Notes: generated by a model from the letters alone, not told the origin. Shown: positions 43,199-52,434, counted from the first letter of the stretch. The stretch is 64,000 nt of DNA from Streptomyces sp. NBC_00377 (GCF_036075115.1 NZ_CP107958.1:8804001-8868000), one strand, 5' to 3'. Translations and numbers: made by a program.

Positions 43199-45550
43199 TC
43201 AGGAACGCCAGTGCACCTTGAAGACCCAGGCGTGCTGCCCCGCCTTGCGTGCGGCTTCGGGGACGTCGATCACCAACGCCCCCTTGCTGAGGGTCCAGGT
43301 CAGGGGCCGGTCGTGGCCGAGCATGGTCACCTTGTCGCCGCTGCGGATCGGGATCGGCGCCTCGACGGTGAGTTTGGCGCCCGGCCTGGCCAGGGAGTGG
43401 ATGTAGAAGGCTTCGTCCGGGCGGACGGTGAACCGCAGGTCCTCGCCGAGTTCGGCCATCCGGGACCAGTACGTGGTGTCGTAGATCGCCTCCCCGTTGG
43501 TGCGCAGCCAGCGGCCCGTCTCACGCAGGCGGGTCTGCATGATCTCGGGGATGGTGCCGTCGGCGCGTGGGCCGATGTCGAGGAGGAAGTTGCCGTTCTT
43601 GGAGACGACGTCGACGAGGCTGTGCACCACCGCTTCGGTCGTCATGTAGGCGTCGTCCGGTGTCGCCTGGTTGTAGCCGTAGCTGAACGGGTCCAGGCCG
43701 CGGCTGGACTCCCACTTGGCGACGACCGTGTTGTCGTATGTCGTGTACTCGGGCGTGGTGAAGTCGTGGAAGGCGATGCCCGAACGGTCGTTGACGGTGA
43801 CCTCGACGGGCCGGGCGCGGTTCTTCGCGTGGTTGAAGTAGTCGGCGAGGACATGGAGGCTGTCGTTGGCGCCGCCGATGTCACACCAGATGACCTCGGG
43901 GTCGTAGCCGTGGATCAGCTCCTCCATCTGCGCGGCCTGGTAGTCCTTCACATAGTCCTTGCCCGCGGTGTAGCCCGTGTACGGCACCGGTTCCTGCGTG
44001 TACGGATTACGCGGGGCGTGGCCCATCCAGGGATTGTCCGGGTTGAACCACTCGGGCATGGAGAAGTAGAGCCCTCGGTGGAGTTCGGGTGTGTAGCGGC
44101 GCGAGGCGTCGAAGAGTTCCTTGACGAGGTCCCGTCTCGGGCCCATCTTGACGGAACTGCGATCAGAGACCTTCGTGTCCCACAGGGCGAAGCCCTCATG
44201 GTGCTTCGAGGTCAGCACGTGGTACTCCGCGCCCGCGTCCCGGAACAGTTCGACCCAGGCGCGTGGATCGAATTTCTTCGCGGTGAACATCGGGATGAAG
44301 TCGTCGTAGGCGAAGTCCTCGCCGTACTTCTCGCGGTGGTAGGCGAAGACGGCGTTTTCGGGATCCTGCATGTGGTTCCAGTACCACTCGGCGTACTGTT
44401 TTCCGACCGGCGACCAGGCGGGCACCGAGTAGACGCCCCAGTGGATGAAGATGCCGAACTTGGCGCCCTGGAACCAGTAGGGCGCCTGGTGGCCGGAGAG
44501 AGAGGCCGCGGTGGGCTGGTAGTCGGCGACACCGAGGGTCAACCGGCTTTTCTGCGCGGCGGCTTGGGTACCGCGTCCGGTGACGGTCACCGAGCCGTCC
44601 CGGGTGGTGCCGGGGGCTGTGCCCGCACGGTTGCGGATGCCCACACGGATGCGTGCCTCCTCGCCGGGGTCCAGGCGGCGGATGCGAGCGGCTTCGACGG
44701 TGCGGGCCCCCGGAACCTCGACGCGCACCGACACGCCGTCCGCGGCCAGGACGGCGACCGTCCCCGCGTTCACGACGGTGGTCTCGACGCTCTGGGCGCC
44801 GGACGATTCCAGGAGGGAGTTCGTGGACCGTGTCCCGCGCAGGGCCAGCGCGCGTCCCTGAGCGGCAGGTTGCAGGGACAGCGCGAAGATGTGGAGCGAC
44901 GCCCTGTTCGCCTGCGCCGGGTTGGTCATCGGCAGCGTGACCGCTACGGCGTCGCGCTGCGGGTCGAGCCACAGCGCGGATGTCCCGATCCCCACGGGGT
45001 GTTCGTCCCTGGTGCCGTCCGGTTGGTAGCGGTACGGCACCGACAGGGATCCGCCCGTGGCGTACCAGTCGGATCCGCCGAGGGTGGCGGTCGTGGTCGA
45101 GCCGTCCGCGTAGTGCACCGTGGCCTTGCCGGAGGCGTTGCCGTAGCTGCCCGCGGTGAGGAAGACGGCCGAGAGGTAGCGGCCTTGGGGCAGTTCGAGG
45201 CGCTGGCCGAGGGCGACGACGTTGTTCTTCGCGCCGGCAGCCGAGGCCGGGAAGACAAAGGGCACGCCGTCGACCTCCAGGCGGCCCGCGGGGAGTTCCT
45301 CGCCCGGGAACGTGTAGCCCGAGCCGTCGAAGTCGCCGCCCCGGGCGGAGGCGGTGTCGACGCCGTCGTTGTCGTAGAGGGCGTCGAGCGGGACCGGGAC
45401 GGGATCGGGGACGGGAGCCCACGGCCCGGCGTGTCCGGCGATCGGTTCGGCGGCGTGTGCGGCGGTGGCTGAGGTGAGGGGCAGCGCGGCTGCGGCGGCG
45501 GCGATTCCGACGGCGGTGCCGAGGACCTGACGTCTCTGATACGTACCCAT
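43199..45550 (-). CDS. secreted alpha-L-fucosidase (GH29) with N-terminal accessory domain
   Basis: 783 aa. MGTYQRRQVLGTAVGIAAAA is a Tat-type signal (twin Arg, RRQVLG) cleaved near AHA-AE. Residues about 45-340 form a beta-rich accessory region (DGVDTASARGGDFDGSGYTF, GSDWYATGG) resembling NPCBM/CBM-like sandwiches. The GH29 barrel spans about 350-680: APYWFQGAKFGIFIHWGVYS, VLTSKHHEGFALWDTKVSD and the nucleophile Asp in EVIWCDIGGAND. GNFLLDIGPRADGTIPE closes the barrel, and a C-terminal beta domain follows. It would release terminal fucose outside the cell. The gene is monocistronic. Confidence 0.93.
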   Translation of the reverse strand: MGTYQRRQVLGTAVGIAAAAAALPLTSATAAHAAEPIAGHAGPWAPVPDPVPVPLDALYDNDGVDTASARGGDFDGSGYTFPGEELPAGRLEVDGVPFVFPASAAGAKNNVVALGQRLELPQGRYLSAVFLTAGSYGNASGKATVHYADGSTTTATLGGSDWYATGGSLSVPYRYQPDGTRDEHPVGIGTSALWLDPQRDAVAVTLPMTNPAQANRASLHIFALSLQPAAQGRALALRGTRSTNSLLESSGAQSVETTVVNAGTVAVLAADGVSVRVEVPGARTVEAARIRRLDPGEEARIRVGIRNRAGTAPGTTRDGSVTVTGRGTQAAAQKSRLTLGVADYQPTAASLSGHQAPYWFQGAKFGIFIHWGVYSVPAWSPVGKQYAEWYWNHMQDPENAVFAYHREKYGEDFAYDDFIPMFTAKKFDPRAWVELFRDAGAEYHVLTSKHHEGFALWDTKVSDRSSVKMGPRRDLVKELFDASRRYTPELHRGLYFSMPEWFNPDNPWMGHAPRNPYTQEPVPYTGYTAGKDYVKDYQAAQMEELIHGYDPEVIWCDIGGANDSLHVLADYFNHAKNRARPVEVTVNDRSGIAFHDFTTPEYTTYDNTVVAKWESSRGLDPFSYGYNQATPDDAYMTTEAVVHSLVDVVSKNGNFLLDIGPRADGTIPEIMQTRLRETGRWLRTNGEAIYDTTYWSRMAELGEDLRFTVRPDEAFYIHSLARPGAKLTVEAPIPIRSGDKVTMLGHDRPLTWTLSKGALVIDVPEAARKAGQHAWVFKVHWRS

Positions 45551-46173
45551 GAGCGACTCCCATTCATCGGATGTCTAATGATTGGGTGGGTGTGTGGTGC
45601 TGTCAATGGCGCGTATGTAAAGGGTAGTTGGCGGGATAGGTAGGATGACAGGTGGGAGTGGCTGCGGCAGTCGGTGCGTTGAGGGGGCAGCAGTCCGGGC
45701 GCGTCGGCGACGAGCCACCGCCGCGCGAGAATGCCGCGCGCACCACCCGCGTCGGCATGGGTGACCGTCGGCGGCGGAGCGGACGGCTGCGGCGACCGGC
45801 CCCGGGAGGGCGGACGCCGTGGACTTCTACCGCTACGGCCTCGTCCCGTTCCCGGTGCTGGACCGCATTCCGGTGGCGCTGAAGGAGCGTTGACAGGCGT
45901 TCGGCAGGGCCTTCTGGCGGGCGTTCAGGTGCGACTTCCCATGATGGTGGCCCAAGCGGTCAGTCGTCGCCCCGAGCCCGAGTGTGAGCGCGAGTACGAG
46001 CCCGAGTACGAGCCCGCCACACACCGGGCACGTGCCTACGGTTGCGTCCCAACTCGGCCATCCGCGCCGCCAGTTATGACCGAAAACACCAGTAAATCCG
46101 GCACAACCATCCGAAGGCCCCGCCCATCACATAAGGCAGGAGCAAGCAACTCCTACGCATACAAGGGGGAAAT
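45551..46173. other. 623-bp intergenic region with a coding-like scrap and GAGCCCGAGTAC repeats
   Basis: The frame ending at 45893 reads DAVDFYRYGLVPFPVLDRIP then VALKER and a stop. It looks like the C-terminus of a lost protein that I cannot name. At about 45987-46015 the unit GAGCCCGAGTAC is repeated. Upstream of sapA, AAGGGGGAAAT is a strong RBS. Confidence 0.4.
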
Positions 46174-46623
46174 ATGCGCTTCACTCACTCCATGCTGGGC
46201 GCCGCCGCGCTGGCCGCTCTGTCGGTGGGGGCCACCACCGCCCTGGCGGCACCCGCCTCCGCGGCACCCAACACCACCCCGCAGAAGGTCTGCGGCAGCG
46301 GCTACAAGACCGTGAACTCCGCTGCCGTCGGCACGCTGGGCACCGTCTACCTCGCCTACAACGCCACCAACGGCAACAACTGCGTCGTCACCATCCGCAA
46401 CAACCCCGGCACCGCGGTGGACATGTCCGCCTGGATCTACGTCCCCGACACCAACGAGGGCGACAGCGACGACGGGCGTTACACCTCGTACGCAGGTCCC
46501 TCCTACGTCATCGGCAAGGGCCACTGCGTCGACTGGGGCGGCGCCATCGCCAACACCTACGTCCAGGTGCTGGGCTCCAACTGCGCCTCCCTCAAGGAAC
46601 AGCGGACCACCTACACCCGCTGA
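46174..46623 (+). CDS. sapA: spore-associated protein A (SapA) family exoprotein
   Basis: 149 aa. The signal peptide is MRFTHSMLGAAALAALSVGA ending TTALAAPASA-AP. The mature part, KVCGSGYKTVNSAAVGTLGT, VYLAYNATNGNNCVVTIRNN, YTSYAGPSYVIGKGHCVDWG and GSNCASLKEQ, matches SapA, a small exported protein found on Streptomyces spores. Four Cys are present and suggest two disulfides. Function on the spore surface is unknown. It has its own RBS (AAGGGGGAAAT) and a strong downstream hairpin, so it is monocistronic. Confidence 0.88.
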   Translation: MRFTHSMLGAAALAALSVGATTALAAPASAAPNTTPQKVCGSGYKTVNSAAVGTLGTVYLAYNATNGNNCVVTIRNNPGTAVDMSAWIYVPDTNEGDSDDGRYTSYAGPSYVIGKGHCVDWGGAIANTYVQVLGSNCASLKEQRTTYTR

Positions 46624-46726
46624 GCCGGCCCACCGAACCGTCCGTCGACCGGGCAGACCGCCGGTCCCGGCCGGAGGGCGGCGTGACGCCGGGCCGCGGG
46701 TCCGACCCAGGCGCCGAGCCCACACA

Positions 46727-46764
46727 GCCGCCCGCCCGAGCACTGACCGACTCGGGCGGGCGGC
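46727..46764. terminator. 14-bp perfect stem-loop between convergent genes
   Basis: GCCGCCCGCCCGAG (46727-46740), ten-base loop, CTCGGGCGGGCGGC (46751-46764). It is about 100 bp past the sapA stop and faces the convergent VOC gene, so it can end both transcripts. No U-tract. Confidence 0.75.
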
Positions 46765-46956
46765 CGCGCTTCGTGGCCGTCCCGCTCGGCTCCCCTGAGT
46801 TTCCTGGTGATGAACCTCCCCTTCCTCCTGTGACGGCGGTTCGCCCCGGGGCTGAACACGCCGGCGGCGGAAATGACGGCCGTCGACCAGCAGGTCGCCG
46901 CTGAGGCTGCCGGCCTGTCCGACGTGTGCGGCTGCCCCGCCGCAGGGCCGGCCGCG

Positions 46957-47748
46957 TCACATCTGCGGGGCGGGCTTCAGCAGCGCGAACACCGCGCCGA
47001 AGGGGTCGGCGAGCCAGGCGATCCGGCCGACGTCGGGGACGTCCGCCGCCGGCATCAGCACGGTTCCACCCTTCGCCTCGGCCGCGGTGAGCACGGTGTC
47101 GACGTCCGTCGCATGGAAGTACGGCACCCAACGGGGCTGCTCGATTCCACCGCCCGCGCCGTCACCCATCGGCGCGGCTCCGCCGAAGGACGCGGCCTCC
47201 TGGTCGCCGTCCTTGACGCTCAGGACCCGGTACGTCATGCCGGGCGTCTGCATGTCCCGGCTGCGCCAGCCGAAGAGGCCCTCGTAGAACGAGATGCCCG
47301 CGACGGGGTCCGGTACGTGGAGCTCCACCCACAGCAGCGTGCCCGGCGCGGACGTGAGGCCCAGTCCGGTGGTTCTCCCCGGTTGCCAGAGCGCGAACTC
47401 GGCGCCCTGCGGGTCGGTGACCTGCGCCAGTCGGCCCTCGCCCATGACGTCCATGGGCTGCGTCCGCACCGTTCCGCCGCCGGCTGTGACGGCGGACACC
47501 GTTTCCTGGATGTCCTCGGTCTTGAAGTGGACCATCCAGGCGGACCTCGCTCCTTCCTCGGTGAGCGGCCCGAGGGCGGCGACGGTCTTCCCGTCGATCT
47601 GGAAGAAGCCGTACCCGCCCGACTCCGGCCCGGCGGATTCGAACTGCCACCCCAGGACCGCGCTGTAGAACTCGGCGGTTGCGGCGGTGTCGGGGCTGCC
47701 GAGGTCCAGCCAGTTGGGTGATCCGGTAACGAAGTCGGTGCCGAGCAT
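46957..47748 (-). CDS. two-domain VOC (glyoxalase/bleomycin-resistance-like) protein
   Basis: 263 aa from ATG 47748 (CCAGGAGGACCC upstream). Two VOC modules: residues about 5-120 (PNWLDLGSPDTAATAEFYSA, VLGWQF, then VTDPQGAEFALWQPG) and about 135-260 (WVELHVPDPVAGISFYEGLF, ADPFGAVFALLKPAP). This matches the hydroxylase-like VOC family common in Streptomyces (PDPVAGISFYEGLFGW). Substrate is unknown. It is divergent from the DHA2 efflux pseudogene, and the two TetR-type operators lie in the 220-bp gap, so it may share that control. Confidence 0.9.
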   Translation of the reverse strand: MLGTDFVTGSPNWLDLGSPDTAATAEFYSAVLGWQFESAGPESGGYGFFQIDGKTVAALGPLTEEGARSAWMVHFKTEDIQETVSAVTAGGGTVRTQPMDVMGEGRLAQVTDPQGAEFALWQPGRTTGLGLTSAPGTLLWVELHVPDPVAGISFYEGLFGWRSRDMQTPGMTYRVLSVKDGDQEAASFGGAAPMGDGAGGGIEQPRWVPYFHATDVDTVLTAAEAKGGTVLMPAADVPDVGRIAWLADPFGAVFALLKPAPQM

Positions 47749-47890
47749 GGGTCCTCCTGGACGACTGATGAGCCGGGCGAAGGGCCACGATGCCGCCCCG
47801 TGCCCCCACGGTCCGTGTACGGGGACGGGCGGGGACATCGATTTCACCCGCACGGAGCTCACCCCGGCCCGGGCCGTTCACTTGCACTGT

Positions 47891-47909
47891 GGAAACCGAT
47901 CTGTTTTCC
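47891..47909. promoter_or_regulatory. TetR-type operator C before the efflux gene
   Basis: GGAAACCGATCTGTTTTCC; core AAACCGATCTGTTT (47893-47906) differs by one base from the palindrome in the TetR promoter. It is paired with operator D at a centre distance of 25 bp. Confidence 0.78.
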
Positions 47910-47915
47910 TATGGG

Positions 47916-47933
47916 GGAAACAGATCGGTTTCC
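47916..47933. promoter_or_regulatory. TetR-type operator D before the efflux gene
   Basis: GGAAACAGATCGGTTTCC, almost the exact inverted copy of operator C, so C and D together form one long palindrome with a short TATGG-type centre. It ends 39 bp before the efflux start GTG at 47973. Confidence 0.78.
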
Positions 47934-47972
47934 GATGGGTGTTCCGCCTATGACCAGCAACTAAGGGGAAAC

Positions 47973-49440
47973 GTGAGTACCACCTTCGACCGTGAGGCGC
48001 CCGCCTCCGGGAAAGCAGCGGGCCGTCGCGGCTCACATGCCGTGCGCTGGTGGGTGCTTGTCGTGCTGGGCACGGCACAGCTCATGGTCACGCTCGATGC
48101 GACCGTCGTGAACATCGCGCTGCCCGCAGCTCAGCATGACCTCGGCTTCAGCGACGGCAGCCGGCAGTGGGTCATCACGGGGTACGCCCTGGCATTCGGC
48201 AGCCTGCTCCTGCTCGGCGGCCGACTCGGGGACCTGTTCGGCCGACGTACCACCTTCGTGACCGGCCTGATCGGTTTCGCGGGAGCCTCCGTCCTCGGCG
48301 GCGCGGCCACCAGCTTCGACATCCTCGTCGCTGCGCGCATCGCCCGCGGCACTCTCCCTGCTCAGCGTGACCTTCACCCACCCGTCCGAAAGGGCCAAGG
48401 CCTTCGGCATCTTCAGCGCGCTGGCCGGTGCGGGCGGCGCGGTCGGGCTGCTGCTCGGCGGCATGCTCACCGAATGGGCGTCGTGGCGCTGGGTGATGTA
48501 CGTGAACGTCGTCTTCGCGGCCGTCGCGCTGGTCGGCGCGTTGCTGTTGCTGGCCAAGCTCGCCGTCGCCGAGCGGCCCAAGCTCGACATCCCGGGCACC
48601 ACCGTGGTGAGCGCCGCACTGTTCGCCATCGTCTACGGGTTCGCGCACGTCGAATCCACCAGCTGGATCGACCCGGTCACCCTCGGCTCCATGATCGTCG
48701 GCGTGGTGCTGCTCGCGGTGTTCGTATGGCTGGAGGCCAGGGTCGCGCATCCGCTGCTGCCACTGCGGCTCGTGCTGGACCGGACCCGCGGTGGTTCGTT
48801 CCTGGCGGTGTTCGTCATAGGCATGGGGATGTTCTCGATCTTCCTGTTCCTGACGTACTACCTGGAGGCCGGCATCGGCTACTCGCCGATCAAGACCGGT
48901 CTCGCGTTCCTGCCGATGGTCGCGGGCATCGTCGCCGCGTCGACCACGGCGCCTTCGCTGCTGCTGCCCAGGGTCGGTCCGAAGCTCGTGATCAGCGCCG
49001 GCTTCCTTGTCGCCGCATCCGGCATGGCCCTGCTGACCCGGCTCGAACTGGACAGCACCTACGTCGCCCACATCATGCCCGGTCTGATCCTGCTGGGCCT
49101 CGGCCTCGGCGGCGTGATGACCACCGCGTTCCAAGGCGCGACCGCAGGCATACATCACGAGGATTCGGGCGTCGCCTCAGCGCTGATCAACACCGGCCAG
49201 CAGATCGGCGGCTCGATCAGCACGGCCCTGCTGACCACCGTTGCGTCCTCGGCCGCGACCCACTACCTGTCCTCGCACAAGCCCGGCGCGCCGGCCGCGG
49301 CGCAGGCCGCGGTGGAGGGATACACGGCCACCCTGGCGTGGGGTGCCGGCTTCTTCGTGGTCGGAGCGGTGCTCGCCGCGTTCCTGATACCGAATGCGGC
49401 TCTGGCGCCGTCGGAGGGCGAGCCCGTGATCGCCCACTGA
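47973..49440 (+). pseudogene. DHA2-family (EmrB/QacA) multidrug efflux gene broken by a short deletion
   Basis: Start GTG 47973 after AAGGGGAA. The first frame covers helices 1-3: VLVVLGTAQLMVTLDATVVN, IALPAAQHDLGF, WVITGYALAFGSLLLLGGRL and DLFGRRTTF. It runs correctly to AARIAR, coded up to about 48347. The protein then continues in another frame as ALSLLSVTFTHPSERAKAFG, IFSALAGAGGAVGLLLGGML through ten further helices to the stop at 49440. About ten residues of helix 4 (normally a QGxxAALLAPAA-type stretch) are absent; a loss of roughly 29 bp explains both the gap and the frame change. Tandem TetR operators precede it, and the TetR gene follows at 49739. Confidence 0.8.
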
Positions 49441-49692
49441 GCCTGCATCCACCCAGCCTGTATGCAGCGAGCCCGCTCCGTCGATCACAGCGAGCGAGGA
49501 GTGGGAAATGCCCTGTACCTGCGATGATCGGCGTTCTCGACACACGGTGGTGAGGGAAGTCGGTGCCCGCTGCCGGACGGTGGCCCTCAGCTGCCCACGT
49601 GCACGTGTGGCGGGGGCCGGTCGTCGCAGGGAGCGGGAGCCTACGAGGTGGGCTGAGTTCTCGAAGCCGCCCGTTCCCGCGCCACCTGCCGT

Positions 49693-49706
49693 AAACCGAT
49701 CGGTTT
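49693..49706. promoter_or_regulatory. TetR-type operator E, autoregulatory site
   Basis: AAACCGATCGGTTT, a perfect 14-bp palindrome ending 32 bp before the TetR ATG. It matches the core of operators A-D, defining the recognition sequence of the downstream regulator. Confidence 0.85.
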
Positions 49707-49738
49707 TCAATTCGAGTGAAGCGGGTTAGCCTCACAGT

Positions 49739-50308
49739 ATGACCACCGAGACGAAGCCAAGTCCCCGAGAGCGGCTGCTGGAGGCAGCGGCCACGCTCAC
49801 CTACCGAGACGGTGTCAACATCGGCGTCGACGCGCTGTGCAAGGCGGCGGGCGTGTCGAAGCGTTCCATGTACCTGTTGTTCGAAAGCAAGGACGAACTG
49901 CTGGCCGCCAGCCTGGAGCAGCGCGCCTCCGCCTATGTGGCGACGCTCCTGCCCGCGGCCGACGACGGTCGTTCACCCCGCGACCGGATCCTGCACGTCT
50001 TCGACCAGGTGGAAGTGCAGTCGGGTGCACCTGAGTTCCACGGCTGCAGATATCTGGCCGTGCAGATCGAACTCAAGGATCCGGGTCACCCCGCGAGCCA
50101 GGTCGCCCGCCGGATCAAGAAGAACCTGACGGGCTTCTTCCGGGCCGAGGCCGAACAAGGTGGCGCGAGCGATCCCGGCCTGCTGGCCCGTCAGCTCAGT
50201 CTCGTGTTCGACGGAGCCAGCGCCCGTGCGGGCATCGGAGCCGACACACTGACCGGGCTCGTCGCACCCACCGTGACCACCCTGCTCGACGCGGCAGGCC
50301 TGCGCTGA
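49739..50308 (+). CDS. TetR-family transcriptional repressor
   Basis: 189 aa from ATG 49739. The N-terminal HTH is complete: SPRERLLEAAATLTYRDGVN, IGVDALCKAAGVSKRSMYLL and FESKDELLAASLE. The C-terminal part (FDQVEVQSGAPEFHGCRYLA, QIELKDPGHPASQVARRIKK) is a ligand-binding dimerisation domain of the TetR_C group with conserved FHGCRY. Its own promoter contains AAACCGATCGGTTT. The same palindrome precedes the adjacent efflux gene and the SDR/hydrolase operon at 29.4 kb, so it is likely the repressor of all three. Confidence 0.93.
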   Translation: MTTETKPSPRERLLEAAATLTYRDGVNIGVDALCKAAGVSKRSMYLLFESKDELLAASLEQRASAYVATLLPAADDGRSPRDRILHVFDQVEVQSGAPEFHGCRYLAVQIELKDPGHPASQVARRIKKNLTGFFRAEAEQGGASDPGLLARQLSLVFDGASARAGIGADTLTGLVAPTVTTLLDAAGLR

Positions 50309-50474
50309 CGCAGCGTGGCGGGGGCCGGTCAAGAAGCAGGTGACGGAGCTGAGGCCGGATCCCGTGAAGACGACTGCGGGCCGGGCGGGCGAACCGCCCC
50401 GCAGACCGGCCCTGTCTCGCGAGCTGCGGCCCAGAGCGGCCTCCCCCGGGACGACCGCGCAGATCTGGAAGAAG

Positions 50475-50606
50475 ATCACCGCATCGGGACGGCCCGGTCG
50501 GGGCGGCCTCGCCCGGTTCCGTGTCCTCGGTGGCCGCCCAGGAGGCGAGCAGGGCGAGGTCGTCGTCGGAGGCCGCGCCGGGCTCGGCGGTATGGGCGAT
50601 CATCAT
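50475..50606 (-). pseudogene. C-terminal scrap of an XRE/MmyB-type regulator
   Basis: Minus-strand reading MMIAHTAEPGAASDDDLALL and ASWAATEDTEPGEAA matches the end of the MmyB-like ligand-binding domain (VxTAEPGSxSxxALxLLASWAA) seen in the fragment at 51785-52333. No upstream part of the domain or HTH is present. It lies just past the stop of the SDR gene. Confidence 0.55.
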
Positions 50607-50708
50607 CGTCGGACCGGATCGGCGGCCGGTTGCGGGAGTCCGTGACGCAGGTCGAGGTCGCCGACGACCGGGCGGTGCGCCCCCGGCCGAACAACCGCTC
50701 ACAACGGC

Positions 50709-51434
50709 TCACAGTCCGATGCCCGTCTCCTCGGCCAGTGCATGCAGGAGGCGGTCCTGGAACGCCTCGTCGAGCACTGCCCGGTGGGGCTGCGTCCGCT
50801 CGCCGTGATACCAGTACCCGCCGGTCGTGAGGGCCTGCGGCTCGTCGCTGGAGGCGAGCCACTCCTGGGTGCGATGCCCGAGCTCCAGGTCGTCCGGTGC
50901 GCCGGGTCCGCCCATTTTGGTCGGCACCCAGCCCGGGTCCACCGCGTTGCTCAGCACGGCGGGGCGCAGGCGTGCCACGGCCGCCGCGAGCGCGGTGACG
51001 TACAGCTTGCTGTCGGAGTACGAGCCCGCGCTGTCGCCGCGCCAGTCGACTCCGTCGAGCCGGGGGCGCCCACCGAAGTGCGAGCCGCTGCTCAGGTAGA
51101 CCAGCCGTCGTGGTCCACGCAGCAGGGCCGTGAGCAGGTACGGGGCGATGATGTTGACCGGCATGACCGCCCGGCCGCTCCACACGCCGGCGTTGTGGAC
51201 GACCGCGTCCAACGGGTCGGCGTCGTTCAGCTCGGTGGCGATGCGCTCCACGGCATCCCGCTCCGTGAAGTCCCCTGTCACGAGGTGCGCCCCACGCTCC
51301 ACCAGCGCCGACAGGTCCGCTGCCCGCTCCCGGTTGCGGGCGTGGACGACGACGTCGTGCCCCTGGGACAGCAGCGTGTCCGCGGCGGCACGTCCGAGAC
51401 CGTCCGCGGAACCGGTCACCAGGATCCGGCTCAC
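50709..51434 (-). CDS. short-chain dehydrogenase/reductase
   Basis: 241 aa from GTG 51434, overlapping the stop of the upstream frame (GTGA). Cofactor motif ILVTGSADGLGRAAADTLLS, NNAG-equivalent VVHNAGVWSG, catalytic Ser in LVYLSSGSHFGG and Tyr-Lys in GSYSDSKLYVTAL. The VVHARNRERA loop suggests NADP(H). NAVDPGWVPTKMGG and the C-terminal extension fit the SDR subgroup commonly paired with MmyB-type XRE regulators in Streptomyces. Both such regulator copies here are fragments, so the enzyme may now be unregulated. Confidence 0.9.
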   Translation of the reverse strand: MSRILVTGSADGLGRAAADTLLSQGHDVVVHARNRERAADLSALVERGAHLVTGDFTERDAVERIATELNDADPLDAVVHNAGVWSGRAVMPVNIIAPYLLTALLRGPRRLVYLSSGSHFGGRPRLDGVDWRGDSAGSYSDSKLYVTALAAAVARLRPAVLSNAVDPGWVPTKMGGPGAPDDLELGHRTQEWLASSDEPQALTTGGYWYHGERTQPHRAVLDEAFQDRLLHALAEETGIGL

Positions 51435-51745
51435 GAGCCCACCGCCCTTCGGGTGCGCACTGTCTCGGCTTGCCCTCCGTACACAGGCACCAGTGTGGTG
51501 CGTGCCGCGGCCTGGAGCGAGGTCGCGCCACCAGTCGCTCGGACGGTCGTCGTGCCCTGTTCCTCTGCGCCGACGTCGAGGTCGGCATGCGTGACTTCTC
51601 GCACGGGGACGTGTCCCTTCGCGGCCAGTCCGGTGCGGTTCCACACGTCCTCGAACAGGACGTCGTCGGTCAGCTCGGCGAGCTGCGGGGCGACATCACC
51701 GATCGTCCGGCGTCCGCCGCCGATCTGCCGGGGCTGCTCTGTCAT
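51431..51745 (-). pseudogene. N-terminal remnant of a carboxymuconolactone decarboxylase-family gene
   Basis: From ATG 51745 the frame reads MTEQPRQIGGGRRTIGDVAP, QLAELTDDVLFEDVWNRTGLA, matching the start of CMD-family proteins. After about residue 43 it departs into unrelated sequence, where the family would continue with the conserved RDRSLVTVAALTAL region holding the redox Cys. It still ends in a stop overlapping the SDR start. A deletion has fused the N-terminus to other DNA. Confidence 0.6.
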
Positions 51746-51784
51746 GCACGTTCCTCTCGTGGCGCGCCGGGGCACGGGCTGATC

Positions 51785-52333
51785 ATGGCCCCGCTCCCGG
51801 TGCGGACCGTCAGGCTGCGCCTCGACGTCCTCGCCGCCAACGACCTCGGCCGCGCCCTCTACGCCCCGCTGTTCACCGACGCCGGCGCCCGCTCCGTCAA
51901 CATCGCCCGCTTCCAATTCCTCGATCCACACGGCCGTGACTTCTTCCCCGACTGGGACGAGTCCGTGAACACCACGGTGTCCCTGCTGCGCACCGAGGCC
52001 GGCCGCGCCCCGCACGACAGCGAACTGACCGGACTGGTGGGCGAACTCGTCACCCGCAGCGAGGAGTTCCGCACCGCTTGGGCCAAGCACAACGTGCGCC
52101 TGCACCACACCGGCCGCAAGTCCTTCCGTCATCCTGCCGTCGGTGCCCTCACCCTCGACTTCGACGCCATGGAACTCCCTGCCCAGCCCGGCCTCACCCT
52201 CACCGCATACAGTGCGGCACCCGGCACCCCTGCGGACGACTCCCTGCGGCTCCTCGCCAGCTGGGCCGCCACCCCCGACCGGCCGCTGCCCGCTGCCGAC
52301 CTCGACGCCCGCGAGTTCCCTCCGGGCAGCTGA
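51785..52333 (+). pseudogene. MmyB-like ligand-binding domain lacking its XRE HTH
   Basis: 182 codons from ATG 51785. RLRLDVLAANDLGRALYAPL, ARFQFLDPHGRDFFPDWDES, ELTGLVGELVTRSEEFRTAW, AKHNVRLHHTGRKSFRHPAV and LTAYSAAPGTPADDSLRLLA cover nearly all of the MmyB-type domain. The normal N-terminal helix-turn-helix of about 80-100 residues is missing; instead the CMD remnant on the other strand lies upstream. It could still make a stand-alone ligand-binding protein, but a truncated regulator is more likely. Confidence 0.7.
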
Positions 52334-52434
52334 ACAAAGCACGCCTGCGTCAAAAACCTCCTGACCGGCTTCTCGCCGTGAAGGTCACCGGCGACGTCCC
52401 GGAGAGACCTCTCGACGTCTACGGCGCGTTCCTC

